Positions 34,841-43,785 of a DNA stretch of 64,000 bases are shown here, piece by piece. A program made the position numbers and the translations under genes. Position 1 is the stretch's first letter; each line of letters begins with the position of its first letter. Where the stretch lies: NCBI RefSeq assembly GCF_000420845.1, contig NZ_ATVS01000016.1, positions 22,235 through 86,234 of the forward strand, read 5' to 3'. The DNA is from Butyrivibrio sp. AE3009 (GTDB taxonomy: Bacteria > Bacillota > Clostridia > Lachnospirales > Lachnospiraceae). The notes under the pieces are model-generated. The model was not told the origin of the DNA, made no database searches, and saw nothing but the letters and a program-made list of their open reading frames with translations.

Positions 34841-36241
34841 TTACTTCTGTGCCGTCGTCTGATTCTCATCTACGCCCTCTGTACTGTCGGGAGTAAACAG
34901 AATCTTCAGCGTCAGCAGCATCAGCTTGATATCAAGCCATACTGAGTAATTCTCAATATAAGTAAGATCGAGTTTAAGCTTGTCATAGGGTGTTGTATTG
35001 TACTTGCCATAAACCTGCGCATATCCCGCAAGTCCTGCCTTCACCTTCATTCTGAAGGCAAACTCAGGCATCTCCTCGAGGTACTGCTTGATGATCTCAG
35101 GTCTCTCGGGTCTTGGTCCGATGAAGGCCATATCACCGACAAGAATGTTAAAGAGCTGAGGAAGCTCGTCAATTCTGCAGGAACGGATAACCTTGCCAAT
35201 AGGAGTTATTCTGTCATCGTTCTTCTTGGCAAGTCTTGCGACGCCGTCCTTCTCCGCATCAACCCTCATGCTCCTGAACTTCATGATCTTAAATTCCTTC
35301 TGATCCTTGGTACAGCGAACCTGCTTGTACAGCACAGGGCCTCCGTCGTAGAGCTTGATGATAATAGCTGTCACCAGCATTATGGGCGATGTGAGAATGA
35401 TCAGAACAAGAGAAAGTACGATGTCTATAAGTCTCTTGATAGCTCTCTTCTCAATCTTGATGGAATATTCTCTAAGGAGTAGTACCGGTGTATCAAAAAG
35501 GTGAAGCTGCGTTGATCCCTTAAGAAGAACATCTGTTATCTTAGGCATCACGTAGATACGGATATTTCTGCCGTAGCAGTATTTTACCAGGCCGTTTCTG
35601 AACTGGCTTGGCACATCCCAGATGATGACACCGTCGTAGTTACCGAGGCACTCCTTGTAGACTGCATCGATACCCTCGCTGATATTCATGTATTTGGCAA
35701 TGTGATATTTGTCTTTTCTTGAATTGAACTTGCGGATAATGTCATCCACGGAATACACTCCGCTCACAAGAAGGAGCTCCCTGGGCGGGAAAATCGCCAT
35801 GTAGAGGAAGTTCGTAGCATAGGACCAGATAAAGGATATCACCAGCTGGATCACAAATATCTCTATCATTGGAATAACCGGCACCAGCCAGTTCCTAAGA
35901 AGTGCGATCTGGAAATAAGAAATAAAGTTAACCATGAAAAGGGCAAAAATCGTGGAGAAGAATACATCCATCGGCTTGAGATAGCCTATTTTCAGCCCTC
36001 CGTAGGTATTTGAAAAGAACAAAAGCAAAATGAAATAAATTGCAAGTATAAGGAGGTGGCCTCTGAAGTAGAGTTTAAGACCCGAACCCAGATTGTAGCC
36101 GTCAACGCTGATACGTGTTGCGGATACTATAGGATAATATGTATTGAACCAAAACCAGGCATAGACAGCTGTCTCCATGCCAAGTCCAACAAAACCCAAT
36201 ATGAGTACCAGGATTCTCTTAACAGACTCCATGTGTTTCAT
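34841..36241 (-). CDS. Polyprenyl-phosphate sugar-1-phosphate transferase (WcaJ/EpsE-like priming enzyme)
   Basis: A 466-residue priming glycosyltransferase that attaches the first sugar-1-P to undecaprenyl phosphate. Four N-terminal helices (about 8-160) are followed by a CoA-binding-like domain (about 165-250). The catalytic domain begins with a hairpin helix (KRLIDIVLSLVLIILTSPIM near 268) and has KFRSMRVDAE, RIDELPQLFNIL, GPRPERPE and AGLAGYAQVYG. Start ATG 36241 has AAAGGGG 8 bases upstream. It lies third in the predicted operon, the usual place for the first committed step. Confidence 0.92.
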   Translation of the reverse strand: MKHMESVKRILVLILGFVGLGMETAVYAWFWFNTYYPIVSATRISVDGYNLGSGLKLYFRGHLLILAIYFILLLFFSNTYGGLKIGYLKPMDVFFSTIFALFMVNFISYFQIALLRNWLVPVIPMIEIFVIQLVISFIWSYATNFLYMAIFPPRELLLVSGVYSVDDIIRKFNSRKDKYHIAKYMNISEGIDAVYKECLGNYDGVIIWDVPSQFRNGLVKYCYGRNIRIYVMPKITDVLLKGSTQLHLFDTPVLLLREYSIKIEKRAIKRLIDIVLSLVLIILTSPIMLVTAIIIKLYDGGPVLYKQVRCTKDQKEFKIMKFRSMRVDAEKDGVARLAKKNDDRITPIGKVIRSCRIDELPQLFNILVGDMAFIGPRPERPEIIKQYLEEMPEFAFRMKVKAGLAGYAQVYGKYNTTPYDKLKLDLTYIENYSVWLDIKLMLLTLKILFTPDSTEGVDENQTTAQK

Positions 36242-36260
36242 ATATAAATCCCCTTTATGG

Positions 36261-37007
36261 TCAAATTCTTCGAAGGGTTGCTCTCACAGCCCATCCCCCA
36301 AAGTAAAACATAGCTTCAGGAACCGATAGATCGGCAATATTCCTGTATAAAAACCAGATTCTCTGAATCGCCACAAGCTTGTTTGAAGACAGTGACTTCT
36401 TAGGCCTTCTGTAGATGGCCAGATTCTCGTCAAGTCCGTAGGCTACAAAGCCGCTCTTTAAGATCCTCCACCAGGTGGCTGTATCCTCACTGGGAACCTG
36501 TGACATGTGAATCATTTCAATATCGATTTTTTCCGTATCAAACATTACGGTGGTGGTAAAGATAACGGTTCTGGAGAGGGCCTTTCTGTAGGTCAGCTTG
36601 GCCGGTGCATGGACAATCTTGCCAGTAGGTTTCGCATCCTCATCTCCGAATTCGTAGGAGTGAAAAGAGAATGCGGCTCCCGTCTTCTCCATGAAGGCCA
36701 CCTGCTTCTTAAGCTTCTCCGGTTTCCAGATGTCATCCGCATCCAGGAAGGCTATATATCTTCCGGAGGATGCTCCGATTCCGGTGTTGCGGGCTTCTGC
36801 AGGCCCTGCGTTAACTTTTTTCCTGATAAGTTTGATTCTTTTCCCCTGCGCCCCTATAAGCTTCTCGATGAGATCAGCGCTGCCGTCGGTGGAAGCATCG
36901 TCCACCAGGATAAGTTCCCAGTCCTTGTAGGTCTGGGCGCTGACCATCCTTATGGTATCTGCGATGTAGCTCGAAGCATTATAGACCGGTACAACAATGC
37001 TTACCAT
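36261..37007 (-). CDS. GT2 family glycosyltransferase
   Basis: A 248-residue GT-A enzyme with SIVVPVYNASSYI, VDDASTDGSADLI, AEARNTGIG and FLDADDIWKPEKL, close to the teichuronic acid/capsule GT2 group. There is no membrane anchor. The start overlaps the upstream GtrB-like gene by one base (TAATG). The sugar added is unknown. Confidence 0.9.
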   Translation of the reverse strand: MVSIVVPVYNASSYIADTIRMVSAQTYKDWELILVDDASTDGSADLIEKLIGAQGKRIKLIRKKVNAGPAEARNTGIGASSGRYIAFLDADDIWKPEKLKKQVAFMEKTGAAFSFHSYEFGDEDAKPTGKIVHAPAKLTYRKALSRTVIFTTTVMFDTEKIDIEMIHMSQVPSEDTATWWRILKSGFVAYGLDENLAIYRRPKKSLSSNKLVAIQRIWFLYRNIADLSVPEAMFYFGGWAVRATLRRI

Positions 37008-37945
37008 TACAACTCCTCTTTAACGATGTACATGGGACGTTTCTTGACCTCAAGATAGGTCTTGGAGAGGTACTGTCCCAGGATTCCCAGACAAAACAGC
37101 TGAACGCCGCTCACCAGGGAGATTATGCATATTGTCGAAGCCCAGCCAACGGTGTTGTTGGGATCACCGAATGCGAGCTGTCTCACAACGATGAATATGA
37201 TGAAAAGAAATGCTATAAGGCAGAACAGCACTCCGAAGATGGAGGCCATTGCCAGCGGAACGGTCGAGAAGGCAACAATTCCGTCAAGGGCGTAGATAAA
37301 GAGCTTCCAGAAGGACCATTTGCTCTCACCCTTCTGTCTCTCTACGTTCTCAAACTCAAGCCACTTGTTCTTGAAGCCTACCCAGCCAAAGATGCCCTTG
37401 GAAAAGCGGTTGTACTCCTCCATTGAAAGGATGGCATCAACGAACTGCCTTGTCATAAGTCTGTAGTCTCTTGCTCCGTCAACGATCTCTGTGTTGGACA
37501 TCCTGTTGATGAGTCTGTAGAACATTCTTGCAAAGAAGGATCTGATGGGAGGCTCGCCCTTACGGGTTACACGTCTTGTGGCCACGCTGTCATAGCCTTC
37601 CTCTGCGATTGCCTTGTACATATCGGGAAGAAGTGCCGGTGGATCCTGAAGGTCGCAGTCCATGATGACCACGTAGTCTCCCTTGGATTTCTGAAGACCT
37701 GCATACATGCCGGCTTCCTTGCCAAAGTTCCTGGAGAAGTTGATAAGGTGCACCCTCTCATCCTTCTCATGGAGTTTCTTGACTTCCTCTACGGTGTTAT
37801 CCTTGGAACCGTCGTTAACAAAAATCATCTCGATGTCCACATCGTGCTCATGAAAAAACTTCTCGTTCTTCATCAGCTCAACGTAGAAATCGGCTATGTT
37901 TTCCTGCTCGTTGTAGCAGGGAACTATCACGCTAAGTAACTTCAT
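37007..37945 (-). CDS. GT2 polyprenyl-phosphate glycosyltransferase (GtrB/DPM1-like)
   Basis: About 312 residues. The GT-A domain has SVIVPCYNEQENI, VNDGSKDNTVEEV and IMDCDLQDPP, and two C-terminal helices (about 225-295) anchor it, as in GtrB. It makes undecaprenyl-phosphate-hexose for GT-C enzymes. The longest frame begins with TTG 37963; ATG 37945 is chosen because GGGAGAGA lies about 8 bases upstream and the fold starts there. It is the first gene behind the predicted promoter at 38016-38044. Confidence 0.9.
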   Translation of the reverse strand: MKLLSVIVPCYNEQENIADFYVELMKNEKFFHEHDVDIEMIFVNDGSKDNTVEEVKKLHEKDERVHLINFSRNFGKEAGMYAGLQKSKGDYVVIMDCDLQDPPALLPDMYKAIAEEGYDSVATRRVTRKGEPPIRSFFARMFYRLINRMSNTEIVDGARDYRLMTRQFVDAILSMEEYNRFSKGIFGWVGFKNKWLEFENVERQKGESKWSFWKLFIYALDGIVAFSTVPLAMASIFGVLFCLIAFLFIIFIVVRQLAFGDPNNTVGWASTICIISLVSGVQLFCLGILGQYLSKTYLEVKKRPMYIVKEEL

Positions 37946-37973
37946 TGTATATCTCTCTCCCAAATACTATATT

Positions 37974-37992
37974 TAAGGCATTTTATGCCTTA
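37974..37992. promoter_or_regulatory. 8-bp-arm palindrome in the glycan-operon leader
   Basis: TAAGGCAT (37974-37981) and ATGCCTTA (37985-37992) flank TTT. It lies between the predicted -10 and the first start codon, so it is either an operator or a small leader hairpin. There is no U-tract after it. Confidence 0.45.
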
Positions 37993-38015
37993 TTTTAAAT
38001 TTACACACTACCCCT

Positions 38016-38044
38016 ATTTTACACTTATCCGGCGGTTCTTTCAA
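38016..38044 (-). promoter_or_regulatory. Predicted sigma-A promoter of the glycan operon
   Basis: On the minus strand, TTGAAA (38039-38044) and TAAAAT (38016-38021) are separated by 17 bases, close to the sigma-A consensus. It lies about 70 bp upstream of the first gene and downstream of the fcl terminator. Confidence 0.6.
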
Positions 38045-38090
38045 TGTGCATTAAATGAGCTATATTAGCCCCCAAAGTAGTCTGACATAT

Positions 38091-38179
38091 AATGAAATTC
38101 ATCGTAGATGAATGAAAATCCGCTGCGCGGAATTTCATGCACGCAGTGCATTTCACTACAGCGCAGCTGTAATTTCATT
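38091..38179. repeat. 89-bp MITE-like element of four mini-hairpins with terminal inverted repeats
   Basis: AATGAAATT (38091-38099) and AATTTCATT (38171-38179) are perfect 9-bp terminal inverted repeats. Between them stand four small hairpins, each with a 3-nt loop: ATTCATC/GATGAAT (38097-38113), TCCGC/GCGGA (38119-38131), ATGCAC/GTGCAT (38137-38151) and TACAGC/GCTGTA (38157-38171). They are separated by ATGAAA or ATTTCA spacers. No protein is encoded. The element sits about 50 bp upstream of the glycan-operon -35. Confidence 0.75.
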
Positions 38180-38183
38180 AATC

Positions 38184-38236
38184 AAAAAAAGGAGAGAACA
38201 TACATGCCGAAGCCAGGTATGTTTTCTCCGTTTTTT
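38184..38236 (-). terminator. Rho-independent terminator after fcl
   Basis: A 13-bp stem (38191-38203 with 38217-38229, one G-U) is followed on the minus strand by seven T. T-tracts stand on both sides, so it could work in both directions. It ends the gmd-fcl transcript 14 bp after the fcl stop. Confidence 0.88.
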
Positions 38237-38249
38237 GATTATTATCTCA

Positions 38250-39194
38250 TCATCGTTCTGCTCTCATAGGATTGTTCAGGAAATCCTCATATGCAAGCTT
38301 AATACCATCCTCCAGCTCAGTGGTGTAGGTCCAGCCAAGAGCCTTGGCCTTGGATACATCAAGGAGCTTACGTGGTGTGCCGTTGGGCTTGGTGGGATCC
38401 CAGCGGATCTCGCCTTCGTAGCCAACGATCTTAGCAACCTTCTCGGTGAGCTCTTTGATAGTGAGCTCTTTACCTGTTCCCGCATTGACGGTCTCGTTGC
38501 CGCTGTAGTTATTCATAAGGAATACACAGAGGTTGGCAAGATCATCAACATAGAGGAACTCACGAAGGGGGCTACCGTCTCCCCAGCAGGTTACATAGGG
38601 GAGCTTCTGCTCTTTTGCCTCATGGAAACGGCGGATAAGAGCGGGAAGTACGTGTGAATGTGTGGGATGATAGTTGTCATTTGGTCCGTACAGGTTGGTG
38701 GGCATTACCGAAATATAATCGGTGCCGTACTGCTTGTTAAGGTACTCGCAGTACTTAAGACCTGAGATCTTGGCAAGTGCATAGGCCTCGTTGGTCTTCT
38801 CAAGCTCTGATGTAAGAAGGCAGTCTTCCTTCATGGGCTGAGGAGCCATTCTGGGGTAGATACAGGATGAGCCAAGGAACTCCAGCTTCTTGCAGCCGTT
38901 TCTCCAGGCTGAGTTGATAACGTTCATCTCAAGGATCATGTTCTCGTACATGAAATCAGCAAGGGCCTCTGAGTTACCCATGATTCCGCCAACCTTGGCA
39001 GCTGCAAGGAATACATACTCGGGTTTCTCATCGGTAAAAAAGGCTTCTACCTGATCCTGTCTTGTAAGATCCAGCTCCTTGTGGGTTCTGGTGATGATAT
39101 TCTTATAGCCCTGCTTCTGCAGTTCTCTTACGATAGCGGAGCCAACCATTCCTCTGTGGCCTGCTACGTAAATCTTCGCATTTTTCTCCATCAT
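38250..39194 (-). CDS. fcl: GDP-L-fucose synthase
   Basis: A 314-residue SDR enzyme that epimerises and reduces GDP-4-keto-6-deoxymannose to GDP-L-fucose in the cytoplasm. The NADP-binding motif is VAGHRGMVGSAIV at the N-terminus. SSCIYP and YALAKISGLKYCEYL give the Ser/Tyr/Lys catalytic triad, and TNLYGPNDNYHPTHSHV is conserved in the family. Start ATG 39194 has AGGAG upstream, and gmd lies 21 bp before it. GDP-fucose probably feeds the glycan locus to the left. A terminator follows. Confidence 0.95.
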   Translation of the reverse strand: MMEKNAKIYVAGHRGMVGSAIVRELQKQGYKNIITRTHKELDLTRQDQVEAFFTDEKPEYVFLAAAKVGGIMGNSEALADFMYENMILEMNVINSAWRNGCKKLEFLGSSCIYPRMAPQPMKEDCLLTSELEKTNEAYALAKISGLKYCEYLNKQYGTDYISVMPTNLYGPNDNYHPTHSHVLPALIRRFHEAKEQKLPYVTCWGDGSPLREFLYVDDLANLCVFLMNNYSGNETVNAGTGKELTIKELTEKVAKIVGYEGEIRWDPTKPNGTPRKLLDVSKAKALGWTYTTELEDGIKLAYEDFLNNPMRAER

Positions 39195-39215
39195 AATATT
39201 TCTCCTAACATCCGA

Positions 39216-40307
39216 TTACTTATCGATACCCTTCTCAAGGAACTCAGCGAGGTTGAACTTAACATGCTCGTTGGCTCTCTCTACGGCAACTTTTTTCATA
39301 TCATGCTCTACCATGATCCTTACAAGATCCTCGAAGGATGTGGTCTGAGGATTCCAGTGGAGTTTCTCCTTGGCCTTAGTGGGATCTCCCCAGAGGTTAA
39401 CTACGTCTGTAGGTCTGTAGAAGTCCTCTGATACTTCAACGAGAACCTTACCTGTAGCCTTGTCGTAGCCCTTCTCGTCGATGCCCTCGCCTCTGAACTC
39501 CAGCTCAATTCCTGCATAGTGGAAAGCAAGCTGAGCGAATTCTCTTACTGAGTGCTGTACGCCTGTTGCGATAACGAAGTCCTCAGGCTTGTCATTCTGA
39601 AGAATGAGCCACATACACTCAACATAATCCTTGGCATAACCCCAGTCACGAAGTGATGAGAGGTTACCGAGGTAGAGCTTATCCTGCTTGCCCTGGGCAA
39701 TACGTGATGCTGCAAGAGTGATCTTACGTGTAACGAAGGTCTCTCCGCGGCGCTCTGACTCGTGATTGAAAAGAATACCTGAGCAGCAGAACATGTTATA
39801 AGCTTCTCTGTATTCCTTGATGATCCAGTAACCATAGAGCTTGGCAACAGCATAAGGGCTATAAGGGTGGAAAGGAGTCTTCTCGTTCTGAGGAACCTCC
39901 TCAACCTTACCATAGAGCTCTGAAGTTGATGCCTGATATATACGGCAGGTATCTGCAAGTCCGCACTGACGAACCGCCTCAAGTACTCTTAATACGCCTG
40001 TTGCATCCACGTCAGCTGTGAACTCAGGTGAATCGAAAGAAACCTGAACATGAGACTGAGCAGCCAGGTTGTAGATCTCATCGGGGCGAACCTTTCCTAC
40101 AACTCCAAGGATACTCATGGAATCTCCCAGATCTCCATAGTGAAGATGGAAATGAGGATGCCCCTCAAGGTGAGCGATTCTTTCTCTGTAATCAACAGAT
40201 GATCTGCGGATAATTCCGTGAACGTCATAGCCCTTGTCCAATAGGAACTCTGCAAGGTATGATCCGTCCTGACCTGTGATTCCGGTTATAAGTGCTTTTT
40301 TTGACAT
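39216..40307 (-). CDS. gmd: GDP-mannose 4,6-dehydratase
   Basis: About 363 residues. Converts GDP-mannose to GDP-4-keto-6-deoxymannose, the step before fcl. [18 protein letters not shown] is the NADP-binding start, STSELYG and [12 protein letters not shown] hold the catalytic residues, and [17 protein letters not shown] is a family signature. An ATG at 40322 is in frame, but ATG 40307 is better: GGAGG lies 8 bases upstream and the Rossmann fold begins three residues later. The leader contains a family A hairpin. Confidence 0.95.
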   Translation of the reverse strand: MSKKALITGITGQDGSYLAEFLLDKGYDVHGIIRRSSVDYRERIAHLEGHPHFHLHYGDLGDSMSILGVVGKVRPDEIYNLAAQSHVQVSFDSPEFTADVDATGVLRVLEAVRQCGLADTCRIYQASTSELYGKVEEVPQNEKTPFHPYSPYAVAKLYGYWIIKEYREAYNMFCCSGILFNHESERRGETFVTRKITLAASRIAQGKQDKLYLGNLSSLRDWGYAKDYVECMWLILQNDKPEDFVIATGVQHSVREFAQLAFHYAGIELEFRGEGIDEKGYDKATGKVLVEVSEDFYRPTDVVNLWGDPTKAKEKLHWNPQTTSFEDLVRIMVEHDMKKVAVERANEHVKFNLAEFLEKGIDK

Positions 40308-40324
40308 TTTTATATCCTCCATCA

Positions 40325-40359
40325 GTGACAGGCACTTTACTTATTTAAGTGCCTGTCAC
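40325..40359. repeat. Family A repeat pair forming a 13-bp hairpin in the gmd leader
   Basis: GTGACAGGCACTT (40325-40337) pairs perfectly with AAGTGCCTGTCAC (40347-40359) around a 9-nt loop. It stands a few bases upstream of the gmd ribosome binding site (GGAGG at about 40316-40320). Confidence 0.75.
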
Positions 40360-40379
40360 CTTATTAACCATTTACAAAT

Positions 40380-40385
40380 ATTATA
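40380..40385 (-). promoter_or_regulatory. Possible -10 box of gmd-fcl
   Basis: A perfect TATAAT on the minus strand, about 70 bp upstream of the gmd start. The -35 is weak (TTCCAA at 16-bp spacing). If used, the family A hairpin would lie in the transcribed leader. Confidence 0.4.
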
Positions 40386-40478
40386 ACGAATAATTTACCT
40401 ATTGGAATTCACTTTCTTGATTTTGATTTGCATTATCTTGACATGGAATTTATACTTGTTTTTATAAGGAGAACAAAT

Positions 40479-41342
40479 ATGAGTGAACATCTTTTTCAAG
40501 GAAAAGCCGTATCTTCAGACAGATTATTATATACCCCTTCGGAATTTGCCAAATCAAGCCTCATTTATTTGCAGGAAATTGGTTCTCTTCAGGCAAAAAG
40601 TACCCACACCAGCAAAAGACAGAACCTGGAATCATTTCTGTTTTTTTATGTAAAAAGCGGCAGCGGCGTCCTTGATTACAACGGCAAAGAGCATCCCGTG
40701 CGTCAGGGAGACTGCGTCTTCATCAACTGCAAAAATCCCTATTCCCACAGAACCTCAGAGGACCTCTGGGCTCTGGACTGGATACACTTTTACGGAGAAA
40801 GCATCCTTCCCATTTATCTAAAATACGTGGAAAGAGGAGGACAGCCCGTTTTTCACCCGGAAAATCTGCAGGAAGCCATGGGTATTTTCACCGGCCTGCA
40901 CAATGTTGCCTATTCATCGGACTATATCAGGGACATCAGAATAAACGAATGCCTGGCAGGACTTTTGACCTTTCTTATGTCCTTCAGCTGGCAGCCGGAA
41001 AAAGCCAAGCCCTCGGGAAAGGCCGGAAAACATGCCTTTGCCCTCAAGGACTATCTTGATACACATTATCAGGAAAAGGTGTCATTGGACGAGCTGTCGG
41101 AGATTTTCCTCATAAACAAATACACCTTATCACGAGATTTCAAGGAGCAATTCGGCACATCGATAATCAACTACCTGTTGATAGTAAGGATCACCCACGC
41201 CAAGCAGCTTCTTCGTTTCTCCGACGAAACAGTCGAAGAAATAGGGGCGAGATGTGGAATCTCGCCCCTGTACTATTTCTCACGTATGTTCAAACAGATT
41301 GAAGGAATCAGTCCCCTGGAATATAGGCAACGCTGGAAATAA
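40479..41342 (+). CDS. AraC-family transcriptional regulator with N-terminal cupin domain
   Basis: About 287 residues, the only plus-strand gene. Residues about 20-150 look like an AraC-type cupin sensor (LFFYVKSGSGVLDYNGKEHPV, RQGDCVFINC). Two HTH motifs follow in the last 100 residues (VSLDELSEIFLINKYTLSRDF, then VEEIGARCGISPLYYFSRMF). The signal is probably a sugar or similar small molecule. The longest frame starts at 40428, but ATG 40479 has AAGGAG 7 bases upstream. It is divergent from gmd and may control it or the glycan locus; this is inference. The stop lies 4 bp from the convergent CAP gene. Confidence 0.9.
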   Translation: MSEHLFQGKAVSSDRLLYTPSEFAKSSLIYLQEIGSLQAKSTHTSKRQNLESFLFFYVKSGSGVLDYNGKEHPVRQGDCVFINCKNPYSHRTSEDLWALDWIHFYGESILPIYLKYVERGGQPVFHPENLQEAMGIFTGLHNVAYSSDYIRDIRINECLAGLLTFLMSFSWQPEKAKPSGKAGKHAFALKDYLDTHYQEKVSLDELSEIFLINKYTLSRDFKEQFGTSIINYLLIVRITHAKQLLRFSDETVEEIGARCGISPLYYFSRMFKQIEGISPLEYRQRWK

Positions 41343-41346
41343 TATA

Positions 41347-41784
41347 TCATCTAAATTCACATACAATGTAGGTTTCGCCATTATCACTATAGTAGTAGGC
41401 GATTCCAACTGCCGAGAAAGTCTCCCTGAGCACATTGGCCTTGTGGGTAGGACTTAGCATCCAGGCAAGCACCACGTTCTCGGGCTTTTGCTGGTTGGCA
41501 TTTACGGCGTGAGCCAGGTTTTCCCCGTTGGTGGATTTGGAAACCGTGTACCAGGCCATGCCGTTGGGCCTGATGTGAGAAAATCTGGTGGAACATTCAA
41601 CTGCTCGAACTGCCGCAATATCCGACAGTGTATCATCTACTGTAAATCCCGGAAGCCCCGCTGCAGATCTCTCTGCGTTCATGTAAGCAAGTACATCATC
41701 CGGGCATGTGGCCTGTGCCTTGATGGGCGCGATCAGCATGAACATCACTATCACCGCCATCAGTGCGGTTAAAACTCTCCTCAT
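41347..41784 (-). CDS. Secreted CAP/SCP-domain protein (YkwD-like)
   Basis: A 145-residue protein with a Sec signal peptide (about 1-27; MRRVLTALMAVIVMFMLIAPIKAQA). The CAP domain follows: VLAYMNAERSAAGLPGF, FSHIRPNG, NGENLAHAV, VLAWMLSPTHKANVL and ETYIVCEF. The His and Glu positions of the family are kept. CAP proteins are extracellular; their roles in bacteria are poorly known. It is small for the family and has no cell-wall-binding domain. Start ATG 41784 has AAAGGGGG upstream. Confidence 0.9.
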   Translation of the reverse strand: MRRVLTALMAVIVMFMLIAPIKAQATCPDDVLAYMNAERSAAGLPGFTVDDTLSDIAAVRAVECSTRFSHIRPNGMAWYTVSKSTNGENLAHAVNANQQKPENVVLAWMLSPTHKANVLRETFSAVGIAYYYSDNGETYIVCEFR

Positions 41785-41930
41785 AAAGTATCCCCCTTTC
41801 AGTAGAAAAAGGTGTTAACTCGTATAACTATGATACTTTATTTCGGTAAAAAAAGCTCTAAATTACAGGCATTTGCGGGCATTTTTAACTAAAGTTTTAG
41901 AATCGTAACATTATTTTAAGAAACTTTTTA

Positions 41931-43751
41931 TCATTCACCTATGGACTTTATTCCATCATGTATATTTTTGCCAATAAATTGAATTTCCGCAGAAACATCA
42001 TGAGTTGCAGAAGGAAAAGGCTCATAACCCGTTCTGTCGCCGGAGGTCGGATAATAAATGGTCAATCCCTCAACTTCGCAGCTGTCAACCTCGTAGTGAC
42101 CATAATCCTGCTGTGTATAGAGATACTTAGGATTGGCCCTCTTTGCATCCTCAGTAACAATTCCAACGCCCTTATATAGCATCCACAGACACAAAAATGC
42201 CACCAGGCCTCTAAAGATCCACACTGTGATCTTATCGCTCAGCCTGTTGTAGACTATGATGAACACTCTTCCCAATACAATTGCAGCTGTCATCCATACA
42301 TATACCACTCCGTATCTGATAAGAGGAGCACTAAACAGCCAGAACAGCAGACATATTATCATTGTTCCGCCTATTGTCAGGAAATCTGCGATATTGACCA
42401 TGCTCCTGTGGCTTAGATCAAATACCTTGGACTGCCCGAACTTCTTTTCCACCTTGCTGCCATTTCTCACAACAGCAATAAGGAAGTAGAGCAAAATTGC
42501 AATATAGAATGCAATGGCTACAACGTCCAGTATCAGCACCAGCTTGTTGATTCCCGTGATCTTGGAGAACCATTCAGGGAGCCACTGTGAAAGGGGCGCA
42601 TCGCCATACTGCGCCACATCCGTATAACCTCTTCCGAAGGTCTTGATCTCCAACGCGTCATAGGCAGCAAGTCCCTTGGGAATCTTCCAGGGTACGCTAA
42701 AGAAATCCAGGAAGGTAACGGGATACAACAGCCAACCCGATATCAGAATATTCCTCAGTATAAAGGGAATAACGATGATAAAAGCCATAAGCACCGACAG
42801 CCAGAAGGCCTTCACCGTCTTCTCGGTTCTGTTGTGAAGGAGCTTGTATATCGGAATGATTGACAAAAGAACCATTGGCGCTGCCGATAGCTTCACCGTC
42901 ACCGCAAATAGAGCGGTCAGGGACAACAGAATATAGGGAAGCAGCGATTTCTCGTGCCTTATGTTCATATCGAGCCAGTGAATTATCACATAGAATACCA
43001 GTGCAGAGAGAAAATAGTCCGAAGCCGGAGCCACTATTTCATCAAACACCGTAAACAGATAGTAGATAGCTGCGATTCTTGCAAAGTCAGACAGCACCGG
43101 GTGTCCACGCCTTACAATATTCTTAAGGTCCAGACACTGCCAGGCAAGCACCAGTGCAAAAAAGCCTGCCATCACATGATAGCTCTTGCCGCCAAAAAAG
43201 CTCATGCTGTACAGAGCTGACAGCGGGAATGCAGAGCTGTTGTAGGCAAGTCTCACATGGAGATTACCAAGTCCCTTGATAATCCCATAGTCCTCAATCC
43301 AATGTATTGCCTGTGCATGATAAAGATCGGAATCGTAGTGCATGATGCCATGGGATGTTCCATAGGCCATCAGAAGAAAGATCAAAAAGTAATACAATCC
43401 GTTCCTGTCCACAGTGAATATGTGTCCCGAATGGAACAGATCCTCAATAAGTTCATCTCTGTAAATAATCGCAATTGACACGCAAAGTGCGATAAGGATC
43501 AGGTTGGCCACAAGGCCCACCCCTCCGAAGAGGCTGGCAAACTGGGCATAAACAGTGACGACCACAAGGCCGCTGACAATATTGCTCTCTTTGAAATGAT
43601 TGACGTAAGGTTTGCCCTGCTTTCCGGCAGTTTTGCCGACGGGCTTGGATTTTTTCATGCAATCCCATGACGATATGAAATGAAGAACTCCAAAGCCCAT
43701 GATATATGTGGTGATAATAACATATATCCAAATCAGTATCACTGCTGCCAT
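41931..43751 (-). CDS. Large polytopic membrane protein, putative GT-C glycosyltransferase
   Basis: A 606-residue protein with about thirteen helices. I do not recognise a firm family. The stretch GIMHYDSDLYHAQAIHWIEDYG near residue 135 is like the acidic first-loop motif of GT-C enzymes, and NSSAFPLSALYSM follows. A cytoplasmic basic loop lies at about 35-50. It is 34 bp from the DUF212 gene and separated from the CAP gene by 146 bp. A glycan-modifying role is inferred. Confidence 0.58.
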   Translation of the reverse strand: MAAVILIWIYVIITTYIMGFGVLHFISSWDCMKKSKPVGKTAGKQGKPYVNHFKESNIVSGLVVVTVYAQFASLFGGVGLVANLILIALCVSIAIIYRDELIEDLFHSGHIFTVDRNGLYYFLIFLLMAYGTSHGIMHYDSDLYHAQAIHWIEDYGIIKGLGNLHVRLAYNSSAFPLSALYSMSFFGGKSYHVMAGFFALVLAWQCLDLKNIVRRGHPVLSDFARIAAIYYLFTVFDEIVAPASDYFLSALVFYVIIHWLDMNIRHEKSLLPYILLSLTALFAVTVKLSAAPMVLLSIIPIYKLLHNRTEKTVKAFWLSVLMAFIIVIPFILRNILISGWLLYPVTFLDFFSVPWKIPKGLAAYDALEIKTFGRGYTDVAQYGDAPLSQWLPEWFSKITGINKLVLILDVVAIAFYIAILLYFLIAVVRNGSKVEKKFGQSKVFDLSHRSMVNIADFLTIGGTMIICLLFWLFSAPLIRYGVVYVWMTAAIVLGRVFIIVYNRLSDKITVWIFRGLVAFLCLWMLYKGVGIVTEDAKRANPKYLYTQQDYGHYEVDSCEVEGLTIYYPTSGDRTGYEPFPSATHDVSAEIQFIGKNIHDGIKSIGE

Positions 43752-43785
43752 GCTTATAACCCCCGTAAAGCGTAACTACAATACT

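Noticed and set aside
40438..40466. TTGACA plus TTTATA as a promoter for the AraC-type gene
   Set aside because: The spacing is right, but the -10 overlaps the ribosome binding site at 40466-40471, so the transcript would begin after it.
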